DNA from: Bog-950 sp035299425
Lineage (GTDB): Bacteria; Bacteroidota; Bacteroidia; Chitinophagales; LD1
Direction: 5' to 3'
DNA length: 64,000 bases
Assembly (NCBI GenBank): GCA_035299425.1
Contig: DATGWP010000024.1
Coordinates: forward strand, 21,470-85,469
The position numbers and the translations under genes were made by a program. The number at the start of each line of letters is the position of its first letter. Position 1 is the stretch's first letter. The notes below the pieces were generated by a model. The model saw nothing but the letters and a program-made list of their open reading frames with translations. It was not told the DNA's origin and searched no databases. Below are positions 36,901 through 44,535 of this stretch, piece after piece.

Positions 36901-38075
36901 CATATACATTCAGCAATAACCTGTTTGTATTAAAGGGGGTGATGAAGGATGAAAAAACATCGCCAAACAATTACGCCTTTAATGTAGAGCTGCGCAAAAC
37001 ACCGGGCTCTATCAAAATACAAACCTTTGATGCCAACAACAAATTCCTGTACACCAGCGGTGGCAACCGTGGGTTAGAGAAAGTAAACGGCTCTATGAGT
37101 GTATCGGGTACCAACTGGAGCAACTTTGAATTTACCGGTGATATGTTTGGCATGGATGGAGGAATTAAAGAGAGTAACAAGAAAGTATCGATGACCATTA
37201 AGGGGGATATAGTAGCCAGCCCGGGGAATAAGATGGGTGTGACCGGTGTAGAAACCCCAATGGGCAATATGAATTTTGTTTACGATTTTCAGCAACAGGC
37301 CTTTGTTGGTTCATCGCACATAGGCTCGGACATAGGCGACCAACATGCCGAGATTGATATGGAACTAATGATAGGCAGCGGCAAGTACTACGTAGCCGGT
37401 TCGGGCGAAATGACCTTTCCGCCTGATTTCTGGATAAAGAAAGCGAGTGCAGCCTTCTTTGCCGGCAAGGTAAGCACCTTCCCTACCACCGTATCTTCTA
37501 TGTTCGCTAACTTTACGTACGATCATTCTACACCGGCTTTCTTAACCGGCGCATATACCGGTGTGGCAGGTGCCTTTGGGGTTAAGATGCCGATACCAAA
37601 AGTGCCGCAGTTCTCCCTCAACTTCAAACCATTTATTAGTATGGGTATAGAGCATGAGATAAGCATCAATGCCATTACCTCGCTCAACTTTTCCGAAACA
37701 CCTACACTGGCTTTAAATGCCAGCGCCTGCGCTTACTTAAAAGCGTATGCCGGCGCATCGGTAGGGGTGGGTTGTTTCCACCTGGAGGCTGCAGCCAAAG
37801 CAGGAGTACAGATAAGCGGTGAGTTTAATAAGAACGCAGCCAGCATAGCCGGTTCGGCCGAGTTGAAACTAAGCGGTAGCGGCGAGTTGGGTGTAGGCTG
37901 CTGCGATAGTGATTGCGACCATCCATTCTACTGCCCTTGTATTACCGGTGGTATAGGTGTATGCTTTAGCGGCGAAATACACGGCAACTACAGCACCGGT
38001 GGTGGACTTGACATAGGCAGTGATGGAGTAGGATGCAGCAGCGGCAGCTGTGGCAACCAAATGAAATGCAACTAA
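30981..38075 (+). CDS. Giant TANFOR-type secreted protein with carboxypeptidase-regulatory-like repeats
   Basis: The protein has 2,364 residues and a signal peptide (1-22, ending SLFGQ). Residues about 23-290 match the TANFOR domain as I know it: EVTVTAQVTPPYSPYLSTYV, LPEGNYTICVRAYD, then PQFVLFSWTPPATAPGN and KKYVWRVKAVDP. A second FnIII-like domain follows (about 300-425). Between about 430 and 1460 lie at least five carboxypeptidase-regulatory/CnaB-like domains marked by TTDENGNFKF, TTDANGKFSF, ITGPDGRFVF and TTDASGSYML. Residues about 1500-2200 form a long beta-rich region without recognisable domains. The last 130 residues are rich in Gly, Ser and Cys. No T9SS sorting domain is visible. 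The FnIII gene follows after 28 bp and a barrel gene 45 bp after that, so it is probably an outer-surface structure assembled with them. Confidence 0.88.
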   Translation: MRKLFPILFLLAVCCLPVSLFGQNEVTVTAQVTPPYSPYLSTYVDQPNKVIVTLINTTNQTQNLRLWIRISGDNGISVTTQQSWKPTEAITLSPTGSQGFIKTLDFTSEQTRSYFDEGHTDLVGITKAQLIQNQALPEGNYTICVRAYDYNTSQPRSMDACSSFPIYYIDPPVAMQPNCATTLTASTPQFVLFSWTPPATAPGNIQYEFTLKEVPNNMNPNDIIKNNVFPVVFNTTQTGNNTLVYNVAQPALNTGKKYVWRVKAVDPNNSVQFKNGGYSEPCYFNYEAAQTAPRTDTVPRPETPVAGTIILKIPANNSTTDAVLSSNTSSVADHYKFEWKPAPVTTNTGAPLTYTLRIAHVSAGQSPAQALGIDSQVVTKAVLGTAYNYTKLSDFVPGETYAWEVKYVQNGVVKHYSDKWTFKVKKNYGKYKVSGKIEYCYTLPAVSSWSSSSSSIISGSIGIPNTAGGQVGTSVNGGALAINNKGTLPYKNSIVAFYKAILVKEGNNPVVAMDGTDLIKASQASGGSPYFQDAGELVGIAFTDENGRFDFSTDEVLGKVYEATAQGKTYNYHKALKVTLGPQSNLYINNPDEYVILEGGTSVEKNFYARVKSFKLKVKFKELPKKDYYNKTQPVDPLSKNITLYVLREKRYPTYNFPVNEGTSDFANNEELNLCFWPGWCTKYAVVAKKKTKTNITTTFEDLVVNDPNNPANDKLYLYATIDGRSEMVMLPQEFRSTDGTSNTCTLNFNDFTFQASSDYEKQYNSGCLTRSTTIIPKMLISSQLSGRLVSHWAMQKNPNDKQNDKADKPIANTKVKLMAYVTKKQADGTEKMVSSFKPELMDVTTTDENGNFKFDVNIFSDSSNKSTLLGSFGFWGGEYYRVLRVVVDNPYYFSPDNSFVIDGGYEYEVGTLSCNVREARLSGVLRDDAATPKPIANQRVYLCRWDGWIDDYVPGDEGQASTVTVPKIYDKDNYEYRVIAETTTDANGKFSFNRLVGAGNSLTTGYTDWPYFVHVQPDELSTNNYITEYPKDYTFNVGMDATGFKQFNSEQFPVALTMAGDVTATALKPTIRGVVHPKSNMGFTTLEGAKVYLLRYTDAEVDWTNTIIPGLMDCCFDGNQSDAYAYLGLGYIQSSAKYKLHATQITGPDGRFVFNDLPTKSIWGSNFHYVVWVEKNGFLTEVVKVAGGAPLLKGQQFPVYIDLRLPVEVKVKVKSYDSDFGVPSKIIVGNAYSWSQTHGINCQLKNYMYICDEEATILCPTGKVKLYVYPENQDAYLPDSFEVTIKQSSNNLAPLEVRERMHDIGFMMYDKNTNALLSKQGAILTEANVNAFKGVCVTQDPQKPILKTNHAPNCQFKSNATDFKFIAFGFDATGVPYVPKLVNVHSNPQYYEGWCDVSVQLERGGTFTGTVKLGTTPVAGARVYVDPQFTGGVPIETTTDASGSYMLSGVPLKKDVVIYAVKQNYIGDKIILSYTSSSGQKYKLSPVMNTYTKNFTIKECNLDIATILGFKVEATDMVLPLNGNIKLSGRFVNLPGNEVVSGTDNSNLTFSNIELKAGSTNGASGKPKAVPVSLPIYTNNIGFPVKVYSTLSGNVIASGWSGVEIAEKTDIIPSGNMTQAPTTVTMGVIKGSLLVNATSFADGIKFNKSYIGARPKGATTSVFDALNSNGAKPVGTMGGFTVEDVSGSNLRFNLFNRYPNAEADKATSTLTSGDVLTLDTKLHTNLNNVTPKDVALAVGKVVFKPKSYTVDINSTKAISIPLGNWSVSSSDWILSKAGGLVMKTGKLNTAVSVPFKNMSLTYTDLMYGEFEFNGMTLGGIVPLTIKSDATRTFGFDKGTMGGTWTFIILPGQNSSYCSSFGNLPGMTGSNQFYIQSIRSFSKTEQAKVELKNGAPPIGIYGVSTFAPGSMDVGADNIAMIGSIDFGIPALAYNSNMKLMWKKTSSGTQLQMPEAPTFSLKSKGIQFNHASSDAYTFSNNLFVLKGVMKDEKTSPNNYAFNVELRKTPGSIKIQTFDANNKFLYTSGGNRGLEKVNGSMSVSGTNWSNFEFTGDMFGMDGGIKESNKKVSMTIKGDIVASPGNKMGVTGVETPMGNMNFVYDFQQQAFVGSSHIGSDIGDQHAEIDMELMIGSGKYYVAGSGEMTFPPDFWIKKASAAFFAGKVSTFPTTVSSMFANFTYDHSTPAFLTGAYTGVAGAFGVKMPIPKVPQFSLNFKPFISMGIEHEISINAITSLNFSETPTLALNASACAYLKAYAGASVGVGCFHLEAAAKAGVQISGEFNKNAASIAGSAELKLSGSGELGVGCCDSDCDHPFYCPCITGGIGVCFSGEIHGNYSTGGGLDIGSDGVGCSSGSCGNQMKCN

Positions 38076-38103
38076 TTATTAGGGAAAGGAAAAAACAAAG
38101 AAG

Positions 38104-40113
38104 ATGAAAAGAGTAGCAATAATATTACTTGCCGTGTTTGCCACTTTGTTTAGCAACGCACAGAACAAAGCAGCCTTCGGTGGTATCAACGGCATCTACG
38201 TATTCAATCCGTTTGACCCGGCATCGCCCAAAAAGCCCAATGCCAAAGGCGCAGTGAAGTATAAACTGGATCGCCGCGAGACCGGTGGTACATGGCAAAG
38301 CGTGGGCACCTACAACTGCCCGGTAAGCGAAAGCGAGCTAACCAATAACTACCATAAAAACTACCGGTTTGTATTAGGCAAAGAGTTTACCAACCCCAAT
38401 AACATACTACGGTTATGGCAGGAGTATAACAAAACCCCACGATGGGATTCGCTGGCCTTCTTTTTTTACGACCGGGCAGCAGCCCTTGCTATGTGCTACC
38501 AGTTTATAGATACCGTAGCACGCACCGGCGTAAGCTACGAGTACCAGATAAGCGAACTGGATAAGAGTGACAAAGTGCTAACCTCGCTAACCACCAATGC
38601 CGTATCGTATCCTAACAACAACGTATTTACTTCGGCGCCTAAATCATCGAGTGTTGAAGGAAGCCAGACACAGGCCTACATAGTATGGAACCAGGAGAAT
38701 ACATCGCGCCCGGTGTTTTACAGAATCTACCGTAAAAACGGAGTGCAGGGTGAATTTGAGTTTTTGCAAAATGCCAGCAATATATCGCGCGGTACTAACA
38801 GCGATAAATTTACACTTGAATACCGCGACCGCAGCGTGGGCGCTAACCAGATGTATTTTTACTATGCTGTGCCCTGCGATGGTTTTGGCAACACCGGTAA
38901 AGCATCGGATACCGTGCTGGTAAAAACATATGAGACAAAAGACATTTTAACGCCGCAATATTTCATTGCCGAAAAATTACCGGGCAAAAGGGGCGTACTG
39001 CTTAAATGGCGGCTGAACACCTCGCAAAGCGTAGCCGGTATAGAGGTTTTCCGCAGCGAGAACTATGATGGTACTTTTAGCAAAATAGGTGTAGCCTCCG
39101 AAAGCGATACCAGCTACAGCGACTTAACGGCAGCACCGGCCAAAATATATTACTACTACCTGCAAATGATTGACCGGTTTCAGCATACCAGTGTGCGCAC
39201 GCCGCGTACCTCGGCATTATTTGAAGATACACGCGCACCGCGCGCACCGCGCTATTTAACAGCCGGCATGCAGGGCGATAAAGTAAAAATACAATGGACC
39301 ACGGCCGATAAAGAGATTGCGGGTTACTATGTATACCGCTCGCTGGGCCACGATTCTGCATACACACTTATCTCTGATTTTATACCAGCCAAAGATTCGG
39401 TTACTACATATGTAGATGAGAGCAACGACCTGAAATCGGAGTATGGATACTCGTATGCAGTAACACAAGAGAACACCAGCCACGTAGCCAGTAAACAAAG
39501 CTACCCTGCATACCTGCCCAGCCAGATGAAGGCCAGCGAAGCCCCATTGGCCCTGCACCTGCAGGTGGGTGCCGGCAAACAAGGTGCTATGCTGTTTTGG
39601 GATAACATGCAAAACATGAATGGTGTGATAGGTTATATAGTGTATAAAAGAAAAAAAGGCGATGGAGAAATGAAACCGGTATCGGAAGGTATGCTTTCGG
39701 CCAGCCGTAATTTTTATGCCGATACGTTGCTTGAGTTAGGCAATGTATATGAGTATGCCGTGCAAACTATGATGGTGAGCGGCAACAACTCGGCCATGAG
39801 CGATGTGGTAAGCTATACCTACGGCGACCTTTCAGTAGTAATACCGGTGGGCCTTACTGCTGCCTACGGCGAAACCGGTGTAGAACTGAACTGGACAGAG
39901 GTAGACAAAAAGCGCGTGAAAGAAGTGCAGGTTTACCGCGCCGAACGCGGCGGATCAAGCGCGATGAAATTAGGAATCGTAGCTAATGATAAATCGCAAT
40001 ACATGGATATGACCACTACAGCAGGTAAGGCATACTACTATTACCTGGTAGCCATAGGTACCGATGGTACCGAGAGCGATAAAAGCGATGCCGTATTTGT
40101 AAACGCGGAATAA
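38104..40113 (+). CDS. Secreted multi-domain fibronectin type III protein
   Basis: The protein has 669 residues and a signal peptide (1-20, ending FSNAQ). An N-terminal domain of about 170 residues (YKLDRRETGGTWQSVGTY, FFYDRAAALAMCYQFID) is followed by about five FnIII domains of 90-100 residues, each with a core Trp and a YRIYRK, VFRSENYDG, YYVYRSLGHD, YIVYKRKKGDG or VQVYRAERGG strand and a YYYYL-type F strand. There is no T9SS sorting domain. It is the middle gene of a three-gene operon between the TANFOR giant and the barrel protein, so it is probably a periplasmic or surface partner of the giant. The function is unknown. Confidence 0.88.
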   Translation: MKRVAIILLAVFATLFSNAQNKAAFGGINGIYVFNPFDPASPKKPNAKGAVKYKLDRRETGGTWQSVGTYNCPVSESELTNNYHKNYRFVLGKEFTNPNNILRLWQEYNKTPRWDSLAFFFYDRAAALAMCYQFIDTVARTGVSYEYQISELDKSDKVLTSLTTNAVSYPNNNVFTSAPKSSSVEGSQTQAYIVWNQENTSRPVFYRIYRKNGVQGEFEFLQNASNISRGTNSDKFTLEYRDRSVGANQMYFYYAVPCDGFGNTGKASDTVLVKTYETKDILTPQYFIAEKLPGKRGVLLKWRLNTSQSVAGIEVFRSENYDGTFSKIGVASESDTSYSDLTAAPAKIYYYYLQMIDRFQHTSVRTPRTSALFEDTRAPRAPRYLTAGMQGDKVKIQWTTADKEIAGYYVYRSLGHDSAYTLISDFIPAKDSVTTYVDESNDLKSEYGYSYAVTQENTSHVASKQSYPAYLPSQMKASEAPLALHLQVGAGKQGAMLFWDNMQNMNGVIGYIVYKRKKGDGEMKPVSEGMLSASRNFYADTLLELGNVYEYAVQTMMVSGNNSAMSDVVSYTYGDLSVVIPVGLTAAYGETGVELNWTEVDKKRVKEVQVYRAERGGSSAMKLGIVANDKSQYMDMTTTAGKAYYYYLVAIGTDGTESDKSDAVFVNAE

Positions 40114-40158
40114 AAACCAGCCGGTAAAATTGCTAAGTGAGCGCATTAAAACGAGTGA

Positions 40159-41889
40159 ATGATTAAAGGCAACGCAAAACTTTTATTGGTTATCCTGTTT
40201 ACCTGCCTGCAGTGCTATGCACTTAGCGCGCAGGACCTGGGCAACATAAAGCAACAGAACCCTTTTGAGATTTCGGGCACGGCAAGCACCAGTGTGGGTT
40301 ATTACAAAGCCAACTCCTTCAACAGCACGCGCAAGCCGTATGCCTACTCTATTATGCTGGCACCTACTATCTCCGTTTATGGTGTGCAGATACCGCTGAA
40401 CTTTACATTTACCGAAGGTTCGAGAAGTGTAAGCAACCCCTTTGCGCAGTTTGGCATTAACCCATATTACAAATGGGTGAAGGGATACTTTGGCTGGACC
40501 AATATGAGCTGGAGCCCCACCACGCTAAACGGTAAAACATTTTTGGGCGCAGGTATAGAATTAAACCCATCGCTGTTTCGCTTTGGGGCGTTTTATGGCA
40601 TAATGAACCCAGCCATAAAAGAAAACCTCCTGGGACCTAATGCGCAGCAACCTCAGTACAAACGCCGCGGCTGGGGCCTGAAACTGGGTGTGGGTAATGC
40701 CGATAATCATTTCGATTTTATATGGCTGCACAGCAAAGATGTAGTAGGCTCAATACCGGTGCCAAAGGATACTCTTAACCAGATAAACTATACCCCGCAG
40801 GAGAACGCCATATTTGGTATAAAGAGCCACCAGGCTATGTTTAAGAAGAAACTAACCTGGGATGTAGATGGCTCGGTAAGCGCAATTACCCGCAACTTGA
40901 ACTCGGAGCTGCTGGACATAGGCACCGGTTTCGGTACTAAGTTTTTGAAGATAGCTATTCCTCCGCGCCTATCTACCAGCTATGCCTGGACGGTGCACAG
41001 CAACTTAACCTATAAAGCAGAAACGTACTCGCTGGGGTTTGATTATAACCGCATACAGCCCGAGTATGTAAGCCATGGGCTGGATTATATTTTGAACGAC
41101 CAGCAAAAATTCAGCGGGGTGCAGACCTTTATGGCCAGCAAGAAGAAAATAAACGTAAGCTTTACCGAATTTTACCAGCACGATAACCTGAACAAACGCA
41201 AAGCGGTGAAAACACACCGTACCGGCCTGGGCATGAACATGGGGCTGAATGTAAACAAACATTTTGGTGCGGCTATCTCCTACAGCAACTATTTCACGTT
41301 TCAAACTAAAGGGTTGAAAGAACTTAAAGACTCTACCAAACTTTACCAACTACAACAAACGGCTGTGTTTGCCCCTTATTACTTAATAGCCAATGCCAAG
41401 ATGGTACATAACATTATGCTATCGCTGGCATACTCAAGGCTGGATGATTTTAATAAAGTGACCTCGCAGTTTTCGAAAAACAGCACTATTAATGCAAATG
41501 TGGGTTACACACTCTCTGTAAACAAAATAGGTTTTACAACATCACCCTCTTTCAATGTGCTTTACTCGCAATCGCCGGCATTTACTTTGCTGAGTGTGGG
41601 GCCTACTATTGGATTTAGCAAAACAGTGCTGAAGGGCAAGATGGCACTAAGCACCAGCATTACTTTTATAGCATCGCGCCAAAACGCAGTATGGACTACC
41701 AAGACCATTACCAATACATTAGGGCTAAGCTACAGGGTTACCAAAAACCACGCCCTTAAGTTCAGCAACAACATACTCTACAATATGTTTGTGGCCAGCA
41801 GCACGTATGAGTTTAAAGGCGATATAACCTATACTTATACGTTTGGCTATATAGTTAAAAGCAAAACCGAGCAGCAGAAAAACTTCTAA
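40159..41889 (+). CDS. Outer membrane beta-barrel protein of the TANFOR operon
   Basis: The protein has 576 residues and a signal peptide (1-25, ending ALSAQ). The mature chain is a series of amphipathic beta strands with aromatic girdles (YSIMLAPTISVYGVQIPLNF, FRFGAFYGIMNPAI, LKFSNNILYNMFVASSTYEF), ending in a strand and a C-terminal Phe, as expected for a barrel of about 18-24 strands. No plug or TonB box is seen. As third gene of the operon with the giant and FnIII proteins, it may anchor or export them; that is inference. Its stop codon is 6 bp from the stop of the convergent M43 protease gene. Confidence 0.82.
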   Translation: MIKGNAKLLLVILFTCLQCYALSAQDLGNIKQQNPFEISGTASTSVGYYKANSFNSTRKPYAYSIMLAPTISVYGVQIPLNFTFTEGSRSVSNPFAQFGINPYYKWVKGYFGWTNMSWSPTTLNGKTFLGAGIELNPSLFRFGAFYGIMNPAIKENLLGPNAQQPQYKRRGWGLKLGVGNADNHFDFIWLHSKDVVGSIPVPKDTLNQINYTPQENAIFGIKSHQAMFKKKLTWDVDGSVSAITRNLNSELLDIGTGFGTKFLKIAIPPRLSTSYAWTVHSNLTYKAETYSLGFDYNRIQPEYVSHGLDYILNDQQKFSGVQTFMASKKKINVSFTEFYQHDNLNKRKAVKTHRTGLGMNMGLNVNKHFGAAISYSNYFTFQTKGLKELKDSTKLYQLQQTAVFAPYYLIANAKMVHNIMLSLAYSRLDDFNKVTSQFSKNSTINANVGYTLSVNKIGFTTSPSFNVLYSQSPAFTLLSVGPTIGFSKTVLKGKMALSTSITFIASRQNAVWTTKTITNTLGLSYRVTKNHALKFSNNILYNMFVASSTYEFKGDITYTYTFGYIVKSKTEQQKNF

Positions 41890-41895
41890 AAGAAA

Positions 41896-43947
41896 TTATC
41901 GCAACAGTTTCTTTACACAATACGAATTTTCGTTTTGCAGGCGTACTAAGTAAACTCCCTGCGGCAAGTGCGTAACATCTACCTGTGCACCACTTTCTAC
42001 CGAAGGCTGCTTAAATACTTCACGGCCGTTTACATCTACCAGTTGCACATCCAGTTGATCAAAATCGCCGGTTACTTTAAATACACCGGTGGTAGGGTTA
42101 GGCATTATCTCTACATCCTCCAACAATAGCTTTGGCACACCGGTATAAGCTGCCGCGTTCAGGTTGATATTATCTATATAAAAAGCGTTGGTATAGTAGC
42201 TGGTATATTCTATACGGAACATAAAATTGCTTACCGCCTGCGCACCGGTGAGGTTAAAACTATATGTTTTCCATTGCAGCGAATCGGCAGGCACCCAGTT
42301 AGAGTCAGTTTGCGGTGAACTAACCGTGCGCAGATTAGCACCAAAGCGGCGGCCCTTGCTTAGCCATGTTTGGCCGCAATCGGTAGAGATAAATACTTCT
42401 AACCCATCATCGTTGTTCTGCTTCTTCTGGCTGCAGGCATATTTTAAACTAAACAAAGCAGTACCGGCATTACTCATATCGGCACTACCCGATGCCAGCA
42501 CTGTGCGGCCGGTGTAGGCAGCAGTAGTATCGGCCATGCGTATCACAGCCGCTCTGGGGCTGTTGAATCCTTCTCCGGTATTACTTAAGGTAAACCTCAG
42601 GTTGCCATTATCAAAACTGTTTATCAGGCCGGTTTCGTTTACAGCGTTTACAGTTTCAAACCCTTCTACAAAAAACGGATAGGCCGTATAGGGGTTAACG
42701 CGAATTAAAAACGAATCGCTGGTTAGGGTGGTAGCCCCTTTGGATGCAGTAAGTGTTACATAATAATCGCCGGGCACATCATAAGTATGCACCGGGTTTT
42801 GAATAGTGCTGGTAGTATTGTCGCCAAAATTCCAAAGCCATGTATCGGGTGTGGCCACGCTTAAGTCAGTAAACTGAACGGAATCGCTATAGCATATAAT
42901 ACTCTTATCGGCAGTAAACGCAGCCTTGCAAATAGTAGCAAGGCCAATGCCGGTAGCTGTATGGTTAGCCGGTGTTATCAGGTTATTGCGGTTAGCCACC
43001 GGAGAGTTAACAGCCGCCCGCATACGCTGGCGTTGCCCTTGTGTAAACATAAAATTGCAGTAGCTATAGTCCATGGCATTCTGCACGTTATCTACCGCAC
43101 TGCTGCACGATGCTGCTGTAAGGTTGCAGTTGCTCCAGCCAATAGTAGATGGAGTATCCTGCACATCATCCCCAATAGCGCAGTTAGCCTGCTGGCCTAC
43201 AGGCTGGTAAAAATAACCAGGCACATTATTGCCGCCCCATATATGGAACAGGTTAAGATAATGCCCCACCTCGTGCGCCATTACCACCGATGTATACTCT
43301 GATGATGTGCCTATGTTGCCCAGGTAACTGTCATCTATCACTACTCCATCCCACTCGGGTTTGGCGGCTGCCTGGTCGGGCATAAGGCAGTGGCCGGCAA
43401 GGTTAGCTATACTGCGTACTACATATACATTCAGGTATTTAGCAGGGTCCCAATGTATCAGGTTCTTTACGCTGTGGTCGCCAATTTTGGTAAGCGGCGA
43501 TGCTATACGGTTAATGCCATTAGTGCAATTGCCATTTGGGTCCAGCTGCGCCATTTTAAATTCTATTTCACAGTTGGCGGCTATGGGTTTAAAGGCGGCG
43601 ACTATATTGGCCGAGTCGGGGTTCTGGTTGGCAAAGTTCCGGTTGAGCACAAAAAGCCCGCTCCTAACCTGCTCATCGGTTACATTTTCGGCGCCGTAGA
43701 TATGTATTACATGAAACACTACAGGTATAGTATAAACTGAATCGTTTGCCCGTATGCCTTCATTGGCTATGTACTGCTCTGTAAAGTTTTTAAGATAAGC
43801 GCGGTTGCTTTCCATTACTGCCCGCAATGCCGGATTATCGATATAGAGTTGATAAGATAGCTCATCGGTACCGCAAAGTTGAACCTGCTGCGCCTGTAGG
43901 GAGTTAGCAGCAAACAAACAGAAAATAAAAAAGTAAATATGTTTCAT
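41896..43947 (-). CDS. M43 (pappalysin-like) zinc metalloprotease with PKD and T9SS type A domain
   Basis: The protein has 683 residues and a signal peptide (1-20, ending LQAQ). A catalytic domain (about 70-325) carries the metzincin motif HEVGHYLNLFH, with zinc ligands His225, His229 and His235 and catalytic Glu226, and a Met-turn region MDYSYCNFMFTQGQ. A PKD domain (about 345-420, LWNFGDNTTSTIQNPVHTY) and a jelly-roll domain (about 425-600) follow. The last 70 residues are a type A T9SS sorting domain (IMPNPTTGVFKV, GVYLVRLQ). It is an exported protease, probably self- or sortase-processed at the surface; the substrate is unknown. Its ATG overlaps the stop codon of the preceding DUF1905 gene by one base (TAATG). 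Confidence 0.93.
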   Translation of the reverse strand: MKHIYFFIFCLFAANSLQAQQVQLCGTDELSYQLYIDNPALRAVMESNRAYLKNFTEQYIANEGIRANDSVYTIPVVFHVIHIYGAENVTDEQVRSGLFVLNRNFANQNPDSANIVAAFKPIAANCEIEFKMAQLDPNGNCTNGINRIASPLTKIGDHSVKNLIHWDPAKYLNVYVVRSIANLAGHCLMPDQAAAKPEWDGVVIDDSYLGNIGTSSEYTSVVMAHEVGHYLNLFHIWGGNNVPGYFYQPVGQQANCAIGDDVQDTPSTIGWSNCNLTAASCSSAVDNVQNAMDYSYCNFMFTQGQRQRMRAAVNSPVANRNNLITPANHTATGIGLATICKAAFTADKSIICYSDSVQFTDLSVATPDTWLWNFGDNTTSTIQNPVHTYDVPGDYYVTLTASKGATTLTSDSFLIRVNPYTAYPFFVEGFETVNAVNETGLINSFDNGNLRFTLSNTGEGFNSPRAAVIRMADTTAAYTGRTVLASGSADMSNAGTALFSLKYACSQKKQNNDDGLEVFISTDCGQTWLSKGRRFGANLRTVSSPQTDSNWVPADSLQWKTYSFNLTGAQAVSNFMFRIEYTSYYTNAFYIDNINLNAAAYTGVPKLLLEDVEIMPNPTTGVFKVTGDFDQLDVQLVDVNGREVFKQPSVESGAQVDVTHLPQGVYLVRLQNENSYCVKKLLR

Positions 43948-44396
43948 TAGTTATAGTTCTTTAAAGTTTCAATTATTGCATTAATTCTTTTAACCCGCGT
44001 TTCTTCGCGCTTAGCATCGTTAAGGCCAACAATCCATTCTTTGCGTTGTGTAAAGCTTTTTGCATTAAAGGCCGCCTCCAGCTTGTTTTTCTTCAGCATT
44101 GCAGCCAGGGGCAAAGGTATCTCTATAGTACGCTCCTCTAAATCCTCTACCAACCATACTTTTACCTTATCGCCCGGGCCTTTGCCTATCTTTTCGCGTA
44201 TGGCCTTTAGTACCAATAGCATGTGCTGCGGATGGCCGTATTTAACCATTGTACCTCTATAAGCCTCACCATCTATAGTACAGCGTATAGGCACACGGGG
44301 TTTGCCAAACTCCTTTTTTACATCATACGGAAAAAAGACAAATACCCCTCCCCCACCGGCATCCTGCATGGTAGCTGTAAAGTTGTATTCTTTCAT
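43947..44396 (-). CDS. DUF1905 / YdeI-OmpD-associated family protein
   Basis: The protein has 149 residues. Residues 1-95 match the DUF1905 fold: YNFTATMQDAGGGGVFVFFPYDV, VPIRCTIDGEAYRGTMVKYG and GKGPGDKVKVWLVED. Residues about 100-147 match the YdeI/OmdA-like C-terminal helical region (LEAAFNAKSFTQRKEWIVGLNDAKREETRVKRI). It is cytoplasmic with no signal. The family has no firm biochemical role. Its stop codon overlaps the start of the M43 protease gene, so the two are translationally coupled despite acting in different compartments. Confidence 0.85.
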   Translation of the reverse strand: MKEYNFTATMQDAGGGGVFVFFPYDVKKEFGKPRVPIRCTIDGEAYRGTMVKYGHPQHMLLVLKAIREKIGKGPGDKVKVWLVEDLEERTIEIPLPLAAMLKKNKLEAAFNAKSFTQRKEWIVGLNDAKREETRVKRINAIIETLKNYN

Positions 44397-44535
44397 GCCT
44401 CTAAAATCATTATTCTTTTGGTTAGTGCAAAGTAAATTGCAGCTACGGTTAATTAACCAATATCTACGGCTCAGATAAAAAAACCTGCAGCCTTAAACCT
44501 AAGCTGTTACTTTTATTTTACTAAAAACAAAAGCT

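Noticed and set aside
44487..44516. Imperfect hairpin CAGCCTTA/TAAGCTG before the hydroxylase gene
   Set aside because: The stem has a bulge, and no upstream gene on either strand clearly needs a terminator here.
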